The notes beneath the pieces are model-generated. The model was not told where the DNA came from, made no database searches, and saw only the letters and a list, made by a program, of their open reading frames with translations. From Rhodococcus oryzae (GTDB lineage: Bacteria > Actinomycetota > Actinomycetes > Mycobacteriales > Mycobacteriaceae): a stretch of 64,000 bases of DNA. The stretch is from the NCBI RefSeq assembly GCF_005049235.1, contig NZ_SUMD01000005.1, positions 186,001 through 250,000 on the forward strand, given 5' to 3'. Positions 33,114 to 42,133 of this stretch are shown here, piece after piece; position 1 is the first letter of the stretch, and every line of letters starts with the position of its first letter. The position numbers and the translations under genes are program-made.

Positions 33114-35729
33114 ATGATGGTTCGTGACGTCGTGCGCCGTGCGCGCGAGCTGCTTGCGGTGGGTGATCAGGAGCAGGCACACGCGATCCTGGCCCTCGCG
33201 CTGGATGCGCAGGGATCTGCCGCCGAGGACGTGGAAGCCATAGCGGTGGCCGAGGCCACCGGGATGCTCGTCCGGTTGGAAGCCCCGTACGAACCACGCG
33301 ATGCCGTCGAGCAGCGCATCGCGAGGATGGCCGAGCTCACGGACGGATTCGACGCCGACGCCGTCCGGGAGGCCCGCGCGCTCGCCGAGCTCGAGTCGAT
33401 CGAGTGGGTCCACCGGCATGACCTCGACGACGCGATAGTGCTGGTCGACATGCTGCGAGCGGCGGAGTCGTTTGCGGCGCGGCACATCGGGGACGATCAA
33501 CCGCTCGGTGTACGGCAGGCACGAGCGGAGGCAATGTTCACCGCCGAGATCCTGCGGAGGCACCTGGGACGAGATCGCCATCGGGTGGCAGTCGGCCTCG
33601 AGACGCTGGCGCTCACGCTCGCCGCGGAATCCGACGACCGGTTGCGTCATCTGCGCATCGCCGCGCTCTATGAGGCGGCGCAGATCCGTTACGACAGCGG
33701 AGATGCCCCGGAGTCCGCGATCGCGCTGATGCACCGTGTGATCGCCGAGGCCGAGCCGCTTCCCTCGGCGCGGTCGCTTTTGCACGCCGCGTCGCTCTGC
33801 CTGGTCGACGACGAGATCGGCCGGGGAGTGTCTGCGGCGGTGGCGATCGCCCACGGCCTGCGCGCCCTGACCGTTCCCGTCGCCGATCCCGGCTTCGAGG
33901 CGGCCGCCGAACAGGCCCGGCATCTCGACCGGGTGCTGGAGCGGCTTCCCGACACCGAGCGTGACCTGGCCGCCGTGGAACACTCCGCCGCACTGGTCGA
34001 CCGCTATGCCACCTGTGCAGCCGAGGACGCGCGTGAGGCGATCCTGTGGTGGGTGCTCGGGGGTGTTCCCGAGGATGCGGGCGCGGTGACGGCGGCGGAT
34101 CGGCAGGTCCTCGCCCACGCCGACCGCGCGTTCGGCACCGATTCGAGCGCGGCCACGGCGGGGGCACGGGCGCGCGTGGCGTCACGGCTCGCCGAGGTGA
34201 CTGCGCACCTCGGTGATCCCGAGAGGGCCGTGCGGCTCTACGAACAGCTCGAAGCGCGATTCCCCGGGCACGAGCACGACGAGCACCTCGTCGTGCCGCT
34301 CACACTGGCGATGGTCGACCGGGCGCTTCGACTCACCGACATCGGACGACGCGGCGATTCCCTCGACGTGCTGAAGCAGGTGCCGCAGCGCTACGCACGT
34401 GCCGCAGGGGTGGCCGGCGTCTCTGCCGCGATTGCCCAATCGATGTACTGGCGCGGACGCCTATTGCGGGAAGCAGGCGAGCTGGCTGAATCTCGTCGCG
34501 TCATCAACGACACGGTGGATCGCTCCGCCCACGACGCCGACGCCGACGTGCGCATGTGGGCGGCGAACTCACTCTTCTCCGTGTGGCAGTCACGCGCCCT
34601 CGATCCGACCGAGATCGATGATGCGCTGCATCGCTTTGCGGAACTGTTTGCCGACGATCCGGACGTGCGCATCCGCCGCCTGGATGCCCGGCGACTCCTC
34701 CTTCAGGCGACACGCACGGCAGAGCGAGGCGAACGGCAGGTGGCGGCGACCCTGCTGCGGGGCCTGGTGACGAACCACGCGGACAGCGACGACCCGGACA
34801 TCCGCGACACCGTCGAACTCGCGACTGAGAATCAACGGATCCTCGCGATCTCCTCCCCCACCGATGCGGCCCCCGCCTCGGCGGGAGAGGCCCGCTACCG
34901 CGATCTTCGCGAGCGGCTGTACGAGGCCGACAGGGCGGTCGATGAGGGGCGACGCGCAGACGCCGAAGCACTGCTCGCGGCGATTGCGGCCGACACCGGT
35001 GCGGACCCCGACGAGAACATCGTCATGCTCGGGCTCGCGGCGCTGGACGTGCTCGGAGGTCTGTTGGTCGATGCCGGGCGGTGGGAGGAACTCGTCGCCG
35101 TAGCACGCGGTGCCGCCCTGCGCCGCCCCGGTCTCGACACCCGGGCACGGCGGGTACACGCACGCGGTCACCTGCGACTCGGCATCGCGCTCGCCCGACT
35201 CGGCGAGGAGCGTGCCGCGATCGAGGCCTACGAGGCGCTCGGACGGCTCGCCGACGGATCGACCGACGGCGACATCATGAGCGCCCGCGAAGTGGCCGCC
35301 TACAACCGCGCCGTTCTGATCGACGATCTGGGCGACCCTGTCGCCGCGATCACCGCCTACGACCACGTTCTCAGAATCCACGACCTGTCCGTCGACTCCC
35401 CCGAACGCCGGCTCCGCCGCGTCAAGACACTGCGCAACAAAGCGCTGCTGCTGACCGGTCTCGGCCGCCTGCCCGAGACGGGCAACGCCCACCGGATGAT
35501 CCTGGATATCGCGGGCACCTTCCCCGATCTCGAGATCGCCGAGCGAGCCCGCAAGTCCGCCTTCGACCTGGCGGCCTGCTACTCGCGGCTCGGCCAACAT
35601 CGAGCGGCATCCGACCTCTACACCTGGATGCGATCCGCCCGTCATCTCGGATTCACCCGCGACGAGCTCAAGAGCATCACACGCTCCGCCAAGAACGCGG
35701 CCCGTGAATCCAAGCGCGCACATCGGTGA
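33114..35729 (+). CDS. Large cytoplasmic helical-repeat (TPR-like) protein
   Basis: The 871-residue product is alpha-helical throughout with many degenerate TPR-like pairs (for example ARVASRLAEVTAHLGDPERAVRLYEQLEARFPGHE, RGHLRLGIALARLGEERAAIEAYEALGRLADG, YNRAVLIDDLGDPVAAITAYDHVL, AFDLAACYSRLGQHRAASDLYTWM). It has no signal peptide, membrane helix or enzyme motif. The ATG at 33114 with AAGGATCG upstream is used (a second ATG follows directly). It is divergent from the ArsR-CDF operon. Likely a scaffold; no specific function can be given. Confidence 0.8.
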   Translation: MMVRDVVRRARELLAVGDQEQAHAILALALDAQGSAAEDVEAIAVAEATGMLVRLEAPYEPRDAVEQRIARMAELTDGFDADAVREARALAELESIEWVHRHDLDDAIVLVDMLRAAESFAARHIGDDQPLGVRQARAEAMFTAEILRRHLGRDRHRVAVGLETLALTLAAESDDRLRHLRIAALYEAAQIRYDSGDAPESAIALMHRVIAEAEPLPSARSLLHAASLCLVDDEIGRGVSAAVAIAHGLRALTVPVADPGFEAAAEQARHLDRVLERLPDTERDLAAVEHSAALVDRYATCAAEDAREAILWWVLGGVPEDAGAVTAADRQVLAHADRAFGTDSSAATAGARARVASRLAEVTAHLGDPERAVRLYEQLEARFPGHEHDEHLVVPLTLAMVDRALRLTDIGRRGDSLDVLKQVPQRYARAAGVAGVSAAIAQSMYWRGRLLREAGELAESRRVINDTVDRSAHDADADVRMWAANSLFSVWQSRALDPTEIDDALHRFAELFADDPDVRIRRLDARRLLLQATRTAERGERQVAATLLRGLVTNHADSDDPDIRDTVELATENQRILAISSPTDAAPASAGEARYRDLRERLYEADRAVDEGRRADAEALLAAIAADTGADPDENIVMLGLAALDVLGGLLVDAGRWEELVAVARGAALRRPGLDTRARRVHARGHLRLGIALARLGEERAAIEAYEALGRLADGSTDGDIMSAREVAAYNRAVLIDDLGDPVAAITAYDHVLRIHDLSVDSPERRLRRVKTLRNKALLLTGLGRLPETGNAHRMILDIAGTFPDLEIAERARKSAFDLAACYSRLGQHRAASDLYTWMRSARHLGFTRDELKSITRSAKNAARESKRAHR

Positions 35730-35764
35730 CGAGTAGACGCCGATCGCGCACCTGAGCGCTGCGG

Positions 35765-36060
35765 CTAGGTGTAATGACCGGGGACGTTGATCAACCGCGT
35801 GAAGGGCGGCTGGTTTCCGCATGCAGTGTGCGGGCGGTGGTGGTTGTAGTGGTGTAGCCAGGTTTCGAGGGCGTCGCGACGCTCTCGCTCTGAGGTGTAG
35901 CACGGGCGTAGGCCCACCCGTCGGCCATGGTGCGGTGGAAGCGCTCCACCTTGCCGTTTGTCTGCGGCCGGTCCGGGCGGGTCCGCTTCGGCGTGATCGA
36001 CAACGCTTCGCAGGCCCTTGAGTCGGTGGCGCGGGGTAAGTGCCGCGTTGGCGTGACATG
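35765..36060 (-). pseudogene. IS481-family transposase, 3' remnant
   Basis: On the minus strand two frames together give the C-terminal part of an IS481 transposase: KRTRPDRPQTNGKVERFHRTMADGWAYAR in one frame, and after a frameshift near 35905 WLHHYNHHRPHTACGNQPPF and TRLINVPGHYT-stop in another. The catalytic D and D parts of the DDE core are missing. The TAG stop falls in the CTAG at the element boundary. Confidence 0.85.
35770..35792 (+). repeat. Left terminal inverted repeat of the IS481-derived element
   Basis: Begins TGTAATGACCGGGGACGTTG; matches the right end in 22 of 23 positions in inverted orientation. CTAG precedes it by one base. Confidence 0.85.
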
Positions 36061-36079
36061 GCGTCCTTCGAGAATCAAG

Positions 36080-36108
36080 CAGGGGCCAGCCGGTACGGCT
36101 GGCCCCTG
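36080..36108 (-). terminator. Terminator of the passenger hydrolase gene
   Basis: AGGGGCCAGCC paired with GGCTGGCCCCT around a 5-base loop, 17 bases beyond the hydrolase stop. Confidence 0.85.
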
Positions 36109-36124
36109 GAGGTGTGCGCGCGGT

Positions 36125-36850
36125 TCAGTCGACTGGCGAAGCTGCTGCGAGGACCTGGGCAAGGTCGGCGGGACGGCTCCACATGGGCCAGTGGCCCGTC
36201 GGGAGATCGACGAGTTCAAGGTTCTCAAGGTTGGTAACCTCGGCGAACATGGGATGGCCGGCCTCGGCCAGTGCCATCAACTGCGTACTCGGGAGCGAGC
36301 AGCACACCACCGTGGTCGGAACCTTCAGGCGTGCATCGTTGTTGAGCTCCACGGATTGCCGCAGCACAGGTCCAGGTTCAGGGACAGATCGAAGCCGGAA
36401 ACGCTCGAGAACGTCGGCGCTCAGGCCTTCAATGCTGGCCTGCTCCTTGAGCGCCTCGAAGGGCGGCAGTGGAAACTCTTCCAGTTCATTTGGGGCGTCA
36501 GGGGCGAAAACAGTGCCCGGCGAGACCGGGCCACTATCGACCCAGATCACCCGGCGGACCAGCTCGGGGTGCCGGTCGAGCACAAGACTCACGGGAGCAT
36601 TGGCTCCGCTATGCGCCACGATGACCATTGGCTCGGCTTCAGAAGCCAAGACCCGCTCGATCGCCGCTGCCTGGTCGTCGAGAGTCCTGGAGGCTCGTTC
36701 GGAGTCCGTCTCGTCGAGGCCGGGCAGGGTCATCGGGATAGCCCGTTGGCCCATGGCGGTCAGGTGTTCCAGGACCTCGTCCCATGCCCAAGCCCCCAGC
36801 CAGTGGCCAGCGATCAAGACGGTGGTCGGGTCATTCGTGTTTGTCGTCAT
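36125..36850 (-). CDS. Alpha/beta hydrolase, esterase-like (passenger)
   Basis: The 241-residue product has the compact fold of the methylesterase/hydroxynitrile lyase-like branch: TTVLIAGHWLGAWAWDEVLEHL (oxyanion loop), MVIVAHSGANAPVSL with the nucleophile serine in the place of GxSxG (AHSGA), and the catalytic histidine in LPTGHWPMWSRP. No signal peptide. The ATG at 36850 with GAGGATTGCGGT upstream is used. It is divergent from the WYL regulator with 73 bases between, the usual arrangement of a regulator and its target. Codon use looks less GC-biased than in flanking genes, consistent with transfer. Confidence 0.8.
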   Translation of the reverse strand: MTTNTNDPTTVLIAGHWLGAWAWDEVLEHLTAMGQRAIPMTLPGLDETDSERASRTLDDQAAAIERVLASEAEPMVIVAHSGANAPVSLVLDRHPELVRRVIWVDSGPVSPGTVFAPDAPNELEEFPLPPFEALKEQASIEGLSADVLERFRLRSVPEPGPVLRQSVELNNDARLKVPTTVVCCSLPSTQLMALAEAGHPMFAEVTNLENLELVDLPTGHWPMWSRPADLAQVLAAASPVD

Positions 36851-36923
36851 ACCGCAATCCTCGCAAGCCACTTGGACAACGGTATGTCACTATTTCTGGC
36901 ATCATTTCGGATTGGAGGGAAAT

Positions 36924-37622
36924 TTGAGGCGAGCAGAGCGGCTTCACGCGTTGTCGGAGATGCTGCGACGAAGCGGCTCCCGTGGATGCACTGCGGAACA
37001 AATGGCGAGCGAGTTTGGCGTATCAGTGCGCACGGTCAAGCGGGACCTTGATGCACTCGAGAACAGCGGCGCGCCGATCTGGTCGCGTCCGGGCCCTGGC
37101 GGCGGATACGGTCTGGCCGCTCGATCCAATCTCCCACCGATCAGCTTGACCCCGGCACAGGCGGTGGCGCTTCTCACGGCAATATCAGCTGCACCCGATG
37201 CCCCTTATGCCGACCTCGCCTCTGCCGGCGTTCAGAAGATCTTGAGTGTGCTTGATCCTCGGACTCGGAAAAAGGCTGACGAACTCGCACGTCGCGTCTG
37301 GGTCGATGTTGAACCGCCCGCCACACGGGCAGTCAGATCGGCCCTTGAGGAGGCAATGGCCGAGCAGCGTGTGGTGCGCATCCGCTACACCGCGCGTGAC
37401 GGCAACAAGACCACCCGCGACATCGAGCCGGTGATATTCGCGTCCAGAAATGGTCGCTGGTATCTGATCGGCTGGTGCCGGCTACGGAATGAAATGCGAT
37501 GGTTCCTCGTGACGCGCATCGAACACGCCAGCGTAACCAAAACTCACTGTGGCGACCACGGCATTCAGGAGGTCGGCACCCCCCCAGCGACAGCCAGATC
37601 TGTGAGCCGCGGAGGTGAGTGA
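36924..37622 (+). CDS. YafY-type HTH-WYL transcriptional regulator (passenger)
   Basis: The 232-residue product begins MRRAERLHALSEMLRRSGSRGCTAEQMASEFGVSVRTVKRDL, a DeoR-like HTH, with GAPIWSRPGPGGGYGL wing, followed by a WYL domain (EQRVVRIRYTARDGNKTTRDIEPVIFASRNGRWYLIGWCRLRNEMRWFLVTRIEH). A TTG start with GGAGGG four bases before gives the standard family N-terminus and is preferred. It ends eight bases before the right inverted repeat. It probably controls the divergent hydrolase; the WYL domain would sense a ligand. Confidence 0.85.
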   Translation: MRRAERLHALSEMLRRSGSRGCTAEQMASEFGVSVRTVKRDLDALENSGAPIWSRPGPGGGYGLAARSNLPPISLTPAQAVALLTAISAAPDAPYADLASAGVQKILSVLDPRTRKKADELARRVWVDVEPPATRAVRSALEEAMAEQRVVRIRYTARDGNKTTRDIEPVIFASRNGRWYLIGWCRLRNEMRWFLVTRIEHASVTKTHCGDHGIQEVGTPPATARSVSRGGE

Positions 37623-37629
37623 GGCAATC

Positions 37630-37652
37630 GATCAACGTCCCCGGTCAGTACA
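37630..37652 (-). repeat. Right terminal inverted repeat of the IS481-derived element
   Basis: Reads TGTACTGACCGGGGACGTTG on the minus strand, matching the left end. The CTAG one base outside overlaps the stop codon of the gene ending at 37654. Confidence 0.85.
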
Positions 37653-37653
37653 G

Positions 37654-38055
37654 CTAGGGCAGCAACCCCTGCCGACCCTGATCCGCGCCCGAGAGCACCA
37701 GCAGCAGCATCGTGGTGAGGGCCTCGTCCTCGAGACCGGCGGCCGGGAAGGTGTAGCGCAGGATCACGTCGGCCAGTTTGCCGCGGGTGATCACCGTGAT
37801 CGAGCCGAACTGCATCATCGAGTTCTTCTCGGCGACCTTCTTGTGCAGCGCGGGCTTGACCGGGCGGTCCCAGGCCAGCACGGCAGTCACCGACAGCACG
37901 TCGAGCCCGGGCGCGAGGTTCACCGCCCGCAGCGAGCACAGGGCCCCCGCGTACTCGAAACCCAGTGACCCGTCGTCGGATTCGCGCACCTCCACGAAAT
38001 GCGCGAGCGCGTCACGGGCACGGACCTGCAACTGCTCGGCGGTCTCCGCACCCAT
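37654..38055 (-). CDS. Conserved hypothetical protein (Rv2360c-like)
   Basis: The 133-residue product (VRARDALAHFVEVRESDDGSLGFEYAGALCSLRAVNLAPGLDVLSVTAVLAWDRP...VITRGKLADVILRYTFPAAGLEDEALTTMLLLVLSGAD) has an alpha-beta layout like YbjN/type III chaperone-like proteins. No catalytic motif. The ATG at 38055 overlaps the uppS stop (TGATG), so it is coupled to uppS. Its last codon sits at the edge of the IS481-derived element, so its C-terminus may have been altered. Position matches Rv2360c. Confidence 0.75.
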   Translation of the reverse strand: MGAETAEQLQVRARDALAHFVEVRESDDGSLGFEYAGALCSLRAVNLAPGLDVLSVTAVLAWDRPVKPALHKKVAEKNSMMQFGSITVITRGKLADVILRYTFPAAGLEDEALTTMLLLVLSGADQGRQGLLP

Positions 38056-38861
38056 CACTTCACTCCCCCGAACCTACGGTCGCGCGACGCGTACTCGACG
38101 CACGCGGCCCACAGGTCGCGGCGGTCGAAGTCCGGGAACAGCTTCTCCTGGAACACCATCTCCGCGTAGGCGGACTGCCAGATCAGGAAGTTCGAGGTGC
38201 GCAGCTCACCCGAGGGACGCAGGAACAGGTCCACGTCCGGCATGTCGGGCTCGTCGAGATACTTCGCGACGGTCGCCTCGGTCACCTTCTCCGGGTTCAG
38301 CTCGCCCGCCGCCACCCGACGCGCGATCTCCCGTGCCGCGTCGGCGATCTCGGCGCGACCGCCGTAGTTCACACACATCGTCAGGGTCATCGTCGTGTTG
38401 TGCTTGGTCAGCTCCTCGGCGACCTCGAGCTCCTTGATGACGCTGGCCCACAGCCTGGGCCTGCGTCCCGCCCAGCGCACCCGCACACCCATCTCGTGCA
38501 TCTCGTCGCGCCGACGCCGGATCACGTCCCGGTTGAAGCCCATCAGGAACTTCACCTCCTCGGGACTGCGCTTCCAGTTCTCGGTGGAGAACGCGTACGC
38601 CGAGAGCCACTTCACGCCGATCTCGATGCAGCCCTCGAGGGTGTCCATCAGCACCGCCTCGCCGCGCTCGTGGCCCGCGGTGCGCGGGAGGCCCCGCTCC
38701 TGGGCCCAGCGGCCGTTGCCGTCCATCACCAACGCGACGTGCCGCGGGATCAGCTCGGGCTGCAGGATCGGCGCCCTGGCGCCGGAGGGGTGAGGGGCCG
38801 GGGGCCGGATCACGCGGTTAGGCGGAGCTTGCGGTTCGCGTCGTCGAATCACGATCACCAT
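38055..38861 (-). CDS. uppS: Long-chain polyprenyl diphosphate synthase (cis-prenyltransferase)
   Basis: The 268-residue product has all cis-prenyltransferase signatures: [24 protein letters not shown] (pyrophosphate site), [36 protein letters not shown], and [27 protein letters not shown]. It makes the decaprenyl phosphate carrier used for peptidoglycan and arabinogalactan. The ATG at 38861 is used; upstream frames to 38912 overlap recO further. Gene order recO-uppS-Rv2360c matches M. tuberculosis. Confidence 0.95.
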   Translation of the reverse strand: MVIVIRRREPQAPPNRVIRPPAPHPSGARAPILQPELIPRHVALVMDGNGRWAQERGLPRTAGHERGEAVLMDTLEGCIEIGVKWLSAYAFSTENWKRSPEEVKFLMGFNRDVIRRRRDEMHEMGVRVRWAGRRPRLWASVIKELEVAEELTKHNTTMTLTMCVNYGGRAEIADAAREIARRVAAGELNPEKVTEATVAKYLDEPDMPDVDLFLRPSGELRTSNFLIWQSAYAEMVFQEKLFPDFDRRDLWAACVEYASRDRRFGGVK

Positions 38862-39666
38862 CCTGCCCGACCGGACGGGGTGGTCCCGCCACCGCCCGCG
38901 GATCCGTTGCATCCGGCTCGGCCGCGGCGTGCGGGCGCGAGCGCTCGATCAACGGCAGGGTGCGCAGCTGACGCTCGAGGTGCCACTGCAGGTGCGCGGC
39001 GACCAGCCCGCTGGCCTGCGCGCGGACCGCGGCCGTGACGGTCTCGGTGTTCGCCCACTCGCCGCGCGCGAGCGCGTCCATCAGGTCGAGCACGCCCGGG
39101 GAAGGGGTCGCCGAGCCCGGCGGGCGGCAGTGCACGCAGACCGCCCCGCCCGCGGCCACGTGGAAGGCCCGATGCGGACCGGGGGCGGCGCACCGCGCGC
39201 ACTCCTCCAGCGCGGGTGCCCAGCCTGCGAAACCCATGGCCCGCAACAGGAAAGCGTCCAGGATCAGCTCGGGCGGCCTGGCCTGCTCCCCCACCGCGCG
39301 CAGCGCGCCGACGGTGAGCTGATGCAGCCGCAGGGCGGGCGCCCGCTCCTCGCCCGCGAGCCGTTCCGCGGTCTCGAGCACCGCGCAGGCGGTGGTGTAC
39401 CGGCCGTAGTCGTCGACGATGTCCCCGGCGAAGGCGTCCAGGGTCTGCACCTGGGTCACGATGTCGAGATTGCGGCCGGGGTAGAGCTGCACGTCGATGT
39501 GCGCGAACGGCTCCAGTCGGGCCCCGAACTTGGACTTGGTGCGGCGCACACCCTTGGCCACCGCCCGCACCAGCCCGTGCTGGCGGGTCAGCAGGGTGAC
39601 GATGCGGTCGGCCTCGCCCAGCTTGTGCTGGCGCAACACCACCGCGTGGTCCCGGTACAACCTCAC
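38818..39666 (-). CDS. recO: DNA repair protein RecO
   Basis: The 282-residue product has the RecO OB-fold N-terminus ([48 protein letters not shown]), the helical domain and a zinc-finger region ([25 protein letters not shown]). It loads RecA at single-strand gaps with RecR. The GTG at 39666 gives the family start. The C-terminal 40 residues are Pro/Asp/Arg-rich and overlap the uppS start by 44 bases. Confidence 0.95.
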   Translation of the reverse strand: MRLYRDHAVVLRQHKLGEADRIVTLLTRQHGLVRAVAKGVRRTKSKFGARLEPFAHIDVQLYPGRNLDIVTQVQTLDAFAGDIVDDYGRYTTACAVLETAERLAGEERAPALRLHQLTVGALRAVGEQARPPELILDAFLLRAMGFAGWAPALEECARCAAPGPHRAFHVAAGGAVCVHCRPPGSATPSPGVLDLMDALARGEWANTETVTAAVRAQASGLVAAHLQWHLERQLRTLPLIERSRPHAAAEPDATDPRAVAGPPRPVGQDGDRDSTTRTASSA

Positions 39667-39720
39667 CAGGAAAGTCTCCCACGGTGCGGGGACAATCCCG
39701 GACTGCCCGCGCTCACCCGG

Positions 39721-40587
39721 TCAGCCCAGGCGTTGCCCGATCAGCTCGGCGAGCCGCTCCGGCGCCTCGAGCTGTGGCCAGTGCCCGATGTCGGGCAGCA
39801 CGGTCACCGCGGTGTCGGGGCGCAGCTCGAGCAACCGCGCGGTCATCTCGGGGATGGCGATCGGGTCACACTCACCCCAGATCAGCGCCAACGGCTCCCG
39901 GTACCCCACCAACCCCGCAGTCCACCGATCCTGATGCGCCCGGCGCTCGAGAATGTAGCGGTTCTGACGGGGCAGCAGCCGCCCGCCGCCGTCGCGCTCG
40001 ATAGCCTCGATCAGGGCGTCGATGGCGCCGGCCGGAGCGGGCGCGCGCGGCGAGAAGCTGCGGTCGATCGCCCGGGCCAGCAGCCATCGCGGGGGCGAGA
40101 ACGGCAGCGCCCGCGCGGGCAGTCGGAGCATCGCGCGCTGGCCGGACGTCAGCTGCGCGAGGTCGATGAAGATCGAGCCGTTGGTCAGGATGACCTGCTC
40201 CGGAACAAAGCCGAGGACACCGAGATTGTGGCGGTGCAGGAGCTCGGCCACCACGGTGTCCCCCATGTCGTGGGCGAGCAGCACGCAGCGGCCGATACCC
40301 AGCCAGCCGAGCACGGCCTCCACCAGGTCCGCCTGCTCGAACAGCGAGTAGCGGGCCGCGGCCGGCTTGTCGGACAGCCCGTACCCAAGCAGGTCGAGGA
40401 GCACCACCCGCCGACCGGACCCGAGCCGCTCCGCCACCGCTGCGAAGTCGTGCGATGAACCGGGAAACCCGTGCACGATCACGAGCGGAGCTCCGGTTCC
40501 CTCCCCTACCTCGACGACGAAGATCCGGTTCCCGTCGACCTCGAGGTGACGCCCACGCCGTTCCCAGGCCCTCAGGTCACCGCTCAT
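39721..40587 (-). CDS. Alpha/beta hydrolase of the haloalkane dehalogenase/epoxide hydrolase type
   Basis: The 288-residue product has VIVHGFPGSSHDF (oxyanion HG), LLAHDMGDTVV with an aspartate nucleophile as in haloalkane dehalogenases and epoxide hydrolases, ALIWGECDPIA (acid) and PDIGHWPQLEAPE (histidine). The HDxGDT motif favours this branch over esterases. Substrate unknown. It is divergent from the amidase gene, about 130 bases apart, and lies in same-strand series upstream of recO. Confidence 0.8.
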   Translation of the reverse strand: MSGDLRAWERRGRHLEVDGNRIFVVEVGEGTGAPLVIVHGFPGSSHDFAAVAERLGSGRRVVLLDLLGYGLSDKPAAARYSLFEQADLVEAVLGWLGIGRCVLLAHDMGDTVVAELLHRHNLGVLGFVPEQVILTNGSIFIDLAQLTSGQRAMLRLPARALPFSPPRWLLARAIDRSFSPRAPAPAGAIDALIEAIERDGGGRLLPRQNRYILERRAHQDRWTAGLVGYREPLALIWGECDPIAIPEMTARLLELRPDTAVTVLPDIGHWPQLEAPERLAELIGQRLG

Positions 40588-40677
40588 GACTCCTCCGATG
40601 TTCGCGCTGGGCCCAAGCTACTCACCCGGCAGCGAATCCGGACGCGAAAACCTGGCGGCCGACACCGGCCGGAGGTA

Positions 40678-40697
40678 CTGTTCGTTCGAACGAACAG
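40678..40697. promoter_or_regulatory. Perfect 20-bp palindrome, probable TetR operator
   Basis: CTGTTCGTTCGAACGAACAG is fully self-complementary and lies 18 bases before the amidase start codon. The TetR gene at 42134 ends the same operon, so autoregulation through this site is the natural reading. Confidence 0.8.
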
Positions 40698-40714
40698 ACA
40701 CGGGGAGGCACGGC

Positions 40715-42130
40715 GTGAGCACGCACAGGGAAGACACCAGGGAGCTCGGACTCGAAGAGACGGCGCACTCCCTGGCCACCGGCGCCTCCACGTCCGTCGA
40801 CCGGGTCCGCCGGAGCCTGGATGCCATCGACGCCAGCCAGCCCGGCCTCAACGCCTTCCGGGTGGTTCGCCGCGAGGCCGCGCTCGCGGAGGCGGCCGAG
40901 GCCGACCGCCGGCTGGCCGCGGGCGAGCGCCTGCCGCTGCTCGGCGTGCCGATCGCGGTCAAGGACGACGTCGACGTCACGGGCGAACCGACCGCCTTCG
41001 GCTGCCCGGGCGAGTTCCCCGCCAAGACCGCGGACTCCGAGGTCGTGCGGCGACTGCGCGCCGCGGGCGCCGTCATCGTCGGCAAGACCAACAGCCCCGA
41101 GCTCGGCCAGTGGCCGTTCACCGGCGGCAGCTTCGGGCACACCAGGAACCCGTGGGCACGCGAGCGGACCCCCGGCGGATCCTCCGGCGGTAGCGCGGCC
41201 GCCGTCGCCGCCGGGTTGGTGCCGGCCGCGCTCGGCTCGGACGGCGCGGGTTCGGTCCGCATCCCCGCGTCCTGGACCAACCTCGTCGGCATCAAGCCGC
41301 AGCGCGGACGGATCTCCACCTGGCCCGAGCCCGAGGCCTTCTACGGCATCACGGTGATGGGCCCGCTCGCCCGCACGGTCGCGGACGCGGCGCTCCTGCT
41401 CGACCTGGTCTCCGGCAGCCACGAGGGCGACCTGCACCAGCCCCCGCCGGTGACCGTCCGCGACGCGGTGGACCGCGAGCCCGGCCGGCTGCGGATCGCG
41501 CTGTCGCTGAAGATCCCCTACACGGCCACGCCAAGGACCCTGCACCCCGAGGTCAAGGAGGCGATCGGTGCCACCGCGCACGCGCTGCGCCGCCTCGGCC
41601 ACGAGGTGACCGTCGCGGACCCCGCCTACGGGTTGCTGCTGGGCACGAATTTCCTGCCGCGGTCGATGGCCGGGCTGGAGCAGTGGCGCTCGCGGGTACC
41701 GGACCCGACGCTGCTCGACCCTCGCACCCTGTCCAACGCGCGCACCGGCAGGCTACTGGGGGGCCTGCCGTTGCGCGCGTCCCGCGCCGCCGAGCCGCGC
41801 ATGCGCAGGCGGATCGGCGCCATCTTCAACGACTTCGACGTCATCCTCGCCCCGACCACCGCCACCCCGCCGCCGCCGGTGGACGCGATCGACGGCATCG
41901 GGCACTTCGAGACGGACAAGGTGATCACCGCGGCCTGCCCGTACACCTGGCCGTGGAACATCCTGGGCTGGCCGAGCGTGAACGTGCCCGCCGGCTTCAC
42001 CCCGGACGGTCTGCCGCTCGGCGTGCAGCTGATGGGTCACGACAACACCGAACCGCTGCTGGTCTCGCTCGCGGCCCAGCTCGAACGTGAACTACGTTGG
42101 GACCGTGAACGTCCCGAACAGTGGTGGTGA
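40715..42130 (+). CDS. Amidase-signature hydrolase (AmiA2-like)
   Basis: The 471-residue product is an amidase-signature enzyme: LLGVPIAVKDDVDVTGEPTAFGC (catalytic Lys), TPGGSSGGSAAAVAAGLVPAALGSDGAGSVRIPASWTNLVGIKPQRGR (cis-Ser and nucleophile Ser in GSDGAGSVR). It hydrolyses an amide bond; the substrate cannot be told. The GTG at 40715 has GGGGAGGCA upstream. Gene order next to recO matches amiA2 (Rv2363). Its stop is four bases before the TetR start, so the two form an operon behind the palindrome at 40678. Confidence 0.92.
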   Translation: MSTHREDTRELGLEETAHSLATGASTSVDRVRRSLDAIDASQPGLNAFRVVRREAALAEAAEADRRLAAGERLPLLGVPIAVKDDVDVTGEPTAFGCPGEFPAKTADSEVVRRLRAAGAVIVGKTNSPELGQWPFTGGSFGHTRNPWARERTPGGSSGGSAAAVAAGLVPAALGSDGAGSVRIPASWTNLVGIKPQRGRISTWPEPEAFYGITVMGPLARTVADAALLLDLVSGSHEGDLHQPPPVTVRDAVDREPGRLRIALSLKIPYTATPRTLHPEVKEAIGATAHALRRLGHEVTVADPAYGLLLGTNFLPRSMAGLEQWRSRVPDPTLLDPRTLSNARTGRLLGGLPLRASRAAEPRMRRRIGAIFNDFDVILAPTTATPPPPVDAIDGIGHFETDKVITAACPYTWPWNILGWPSVNVPAGFTPDGLPLGVQLMGHDNTEPLLVSLAAQLERELRWDRERPEQWW

Positions 42131-42133
42131 CCG

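Larger units (their letters stand above)
35769..37653. mobile_element. IS481-derived element carrying a hydrolase and a WYL regulator
   Basis: The element is bounded by 23-bp inverted repeats (35770-35792 and 37630-37652, one mismatch) that start TGTA and read TGTAMTGACCGGGGACGTTG. CTAG stands at both outer edges (35765-35768 and 37654-37657), the sequence IS481 elements target. Only the 3' end of the transposase remains. The interior holds an alpha/beta-hydrolase gene with its own terminator and a divergent WYL-type regulator. This looks like a passenger-carrying IS derivative inserted between the TPR-like gene and the Rv2360c-like gene; the right-hand CTAG overlaps the stop codon of the latter. 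Confidence 0.75.
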
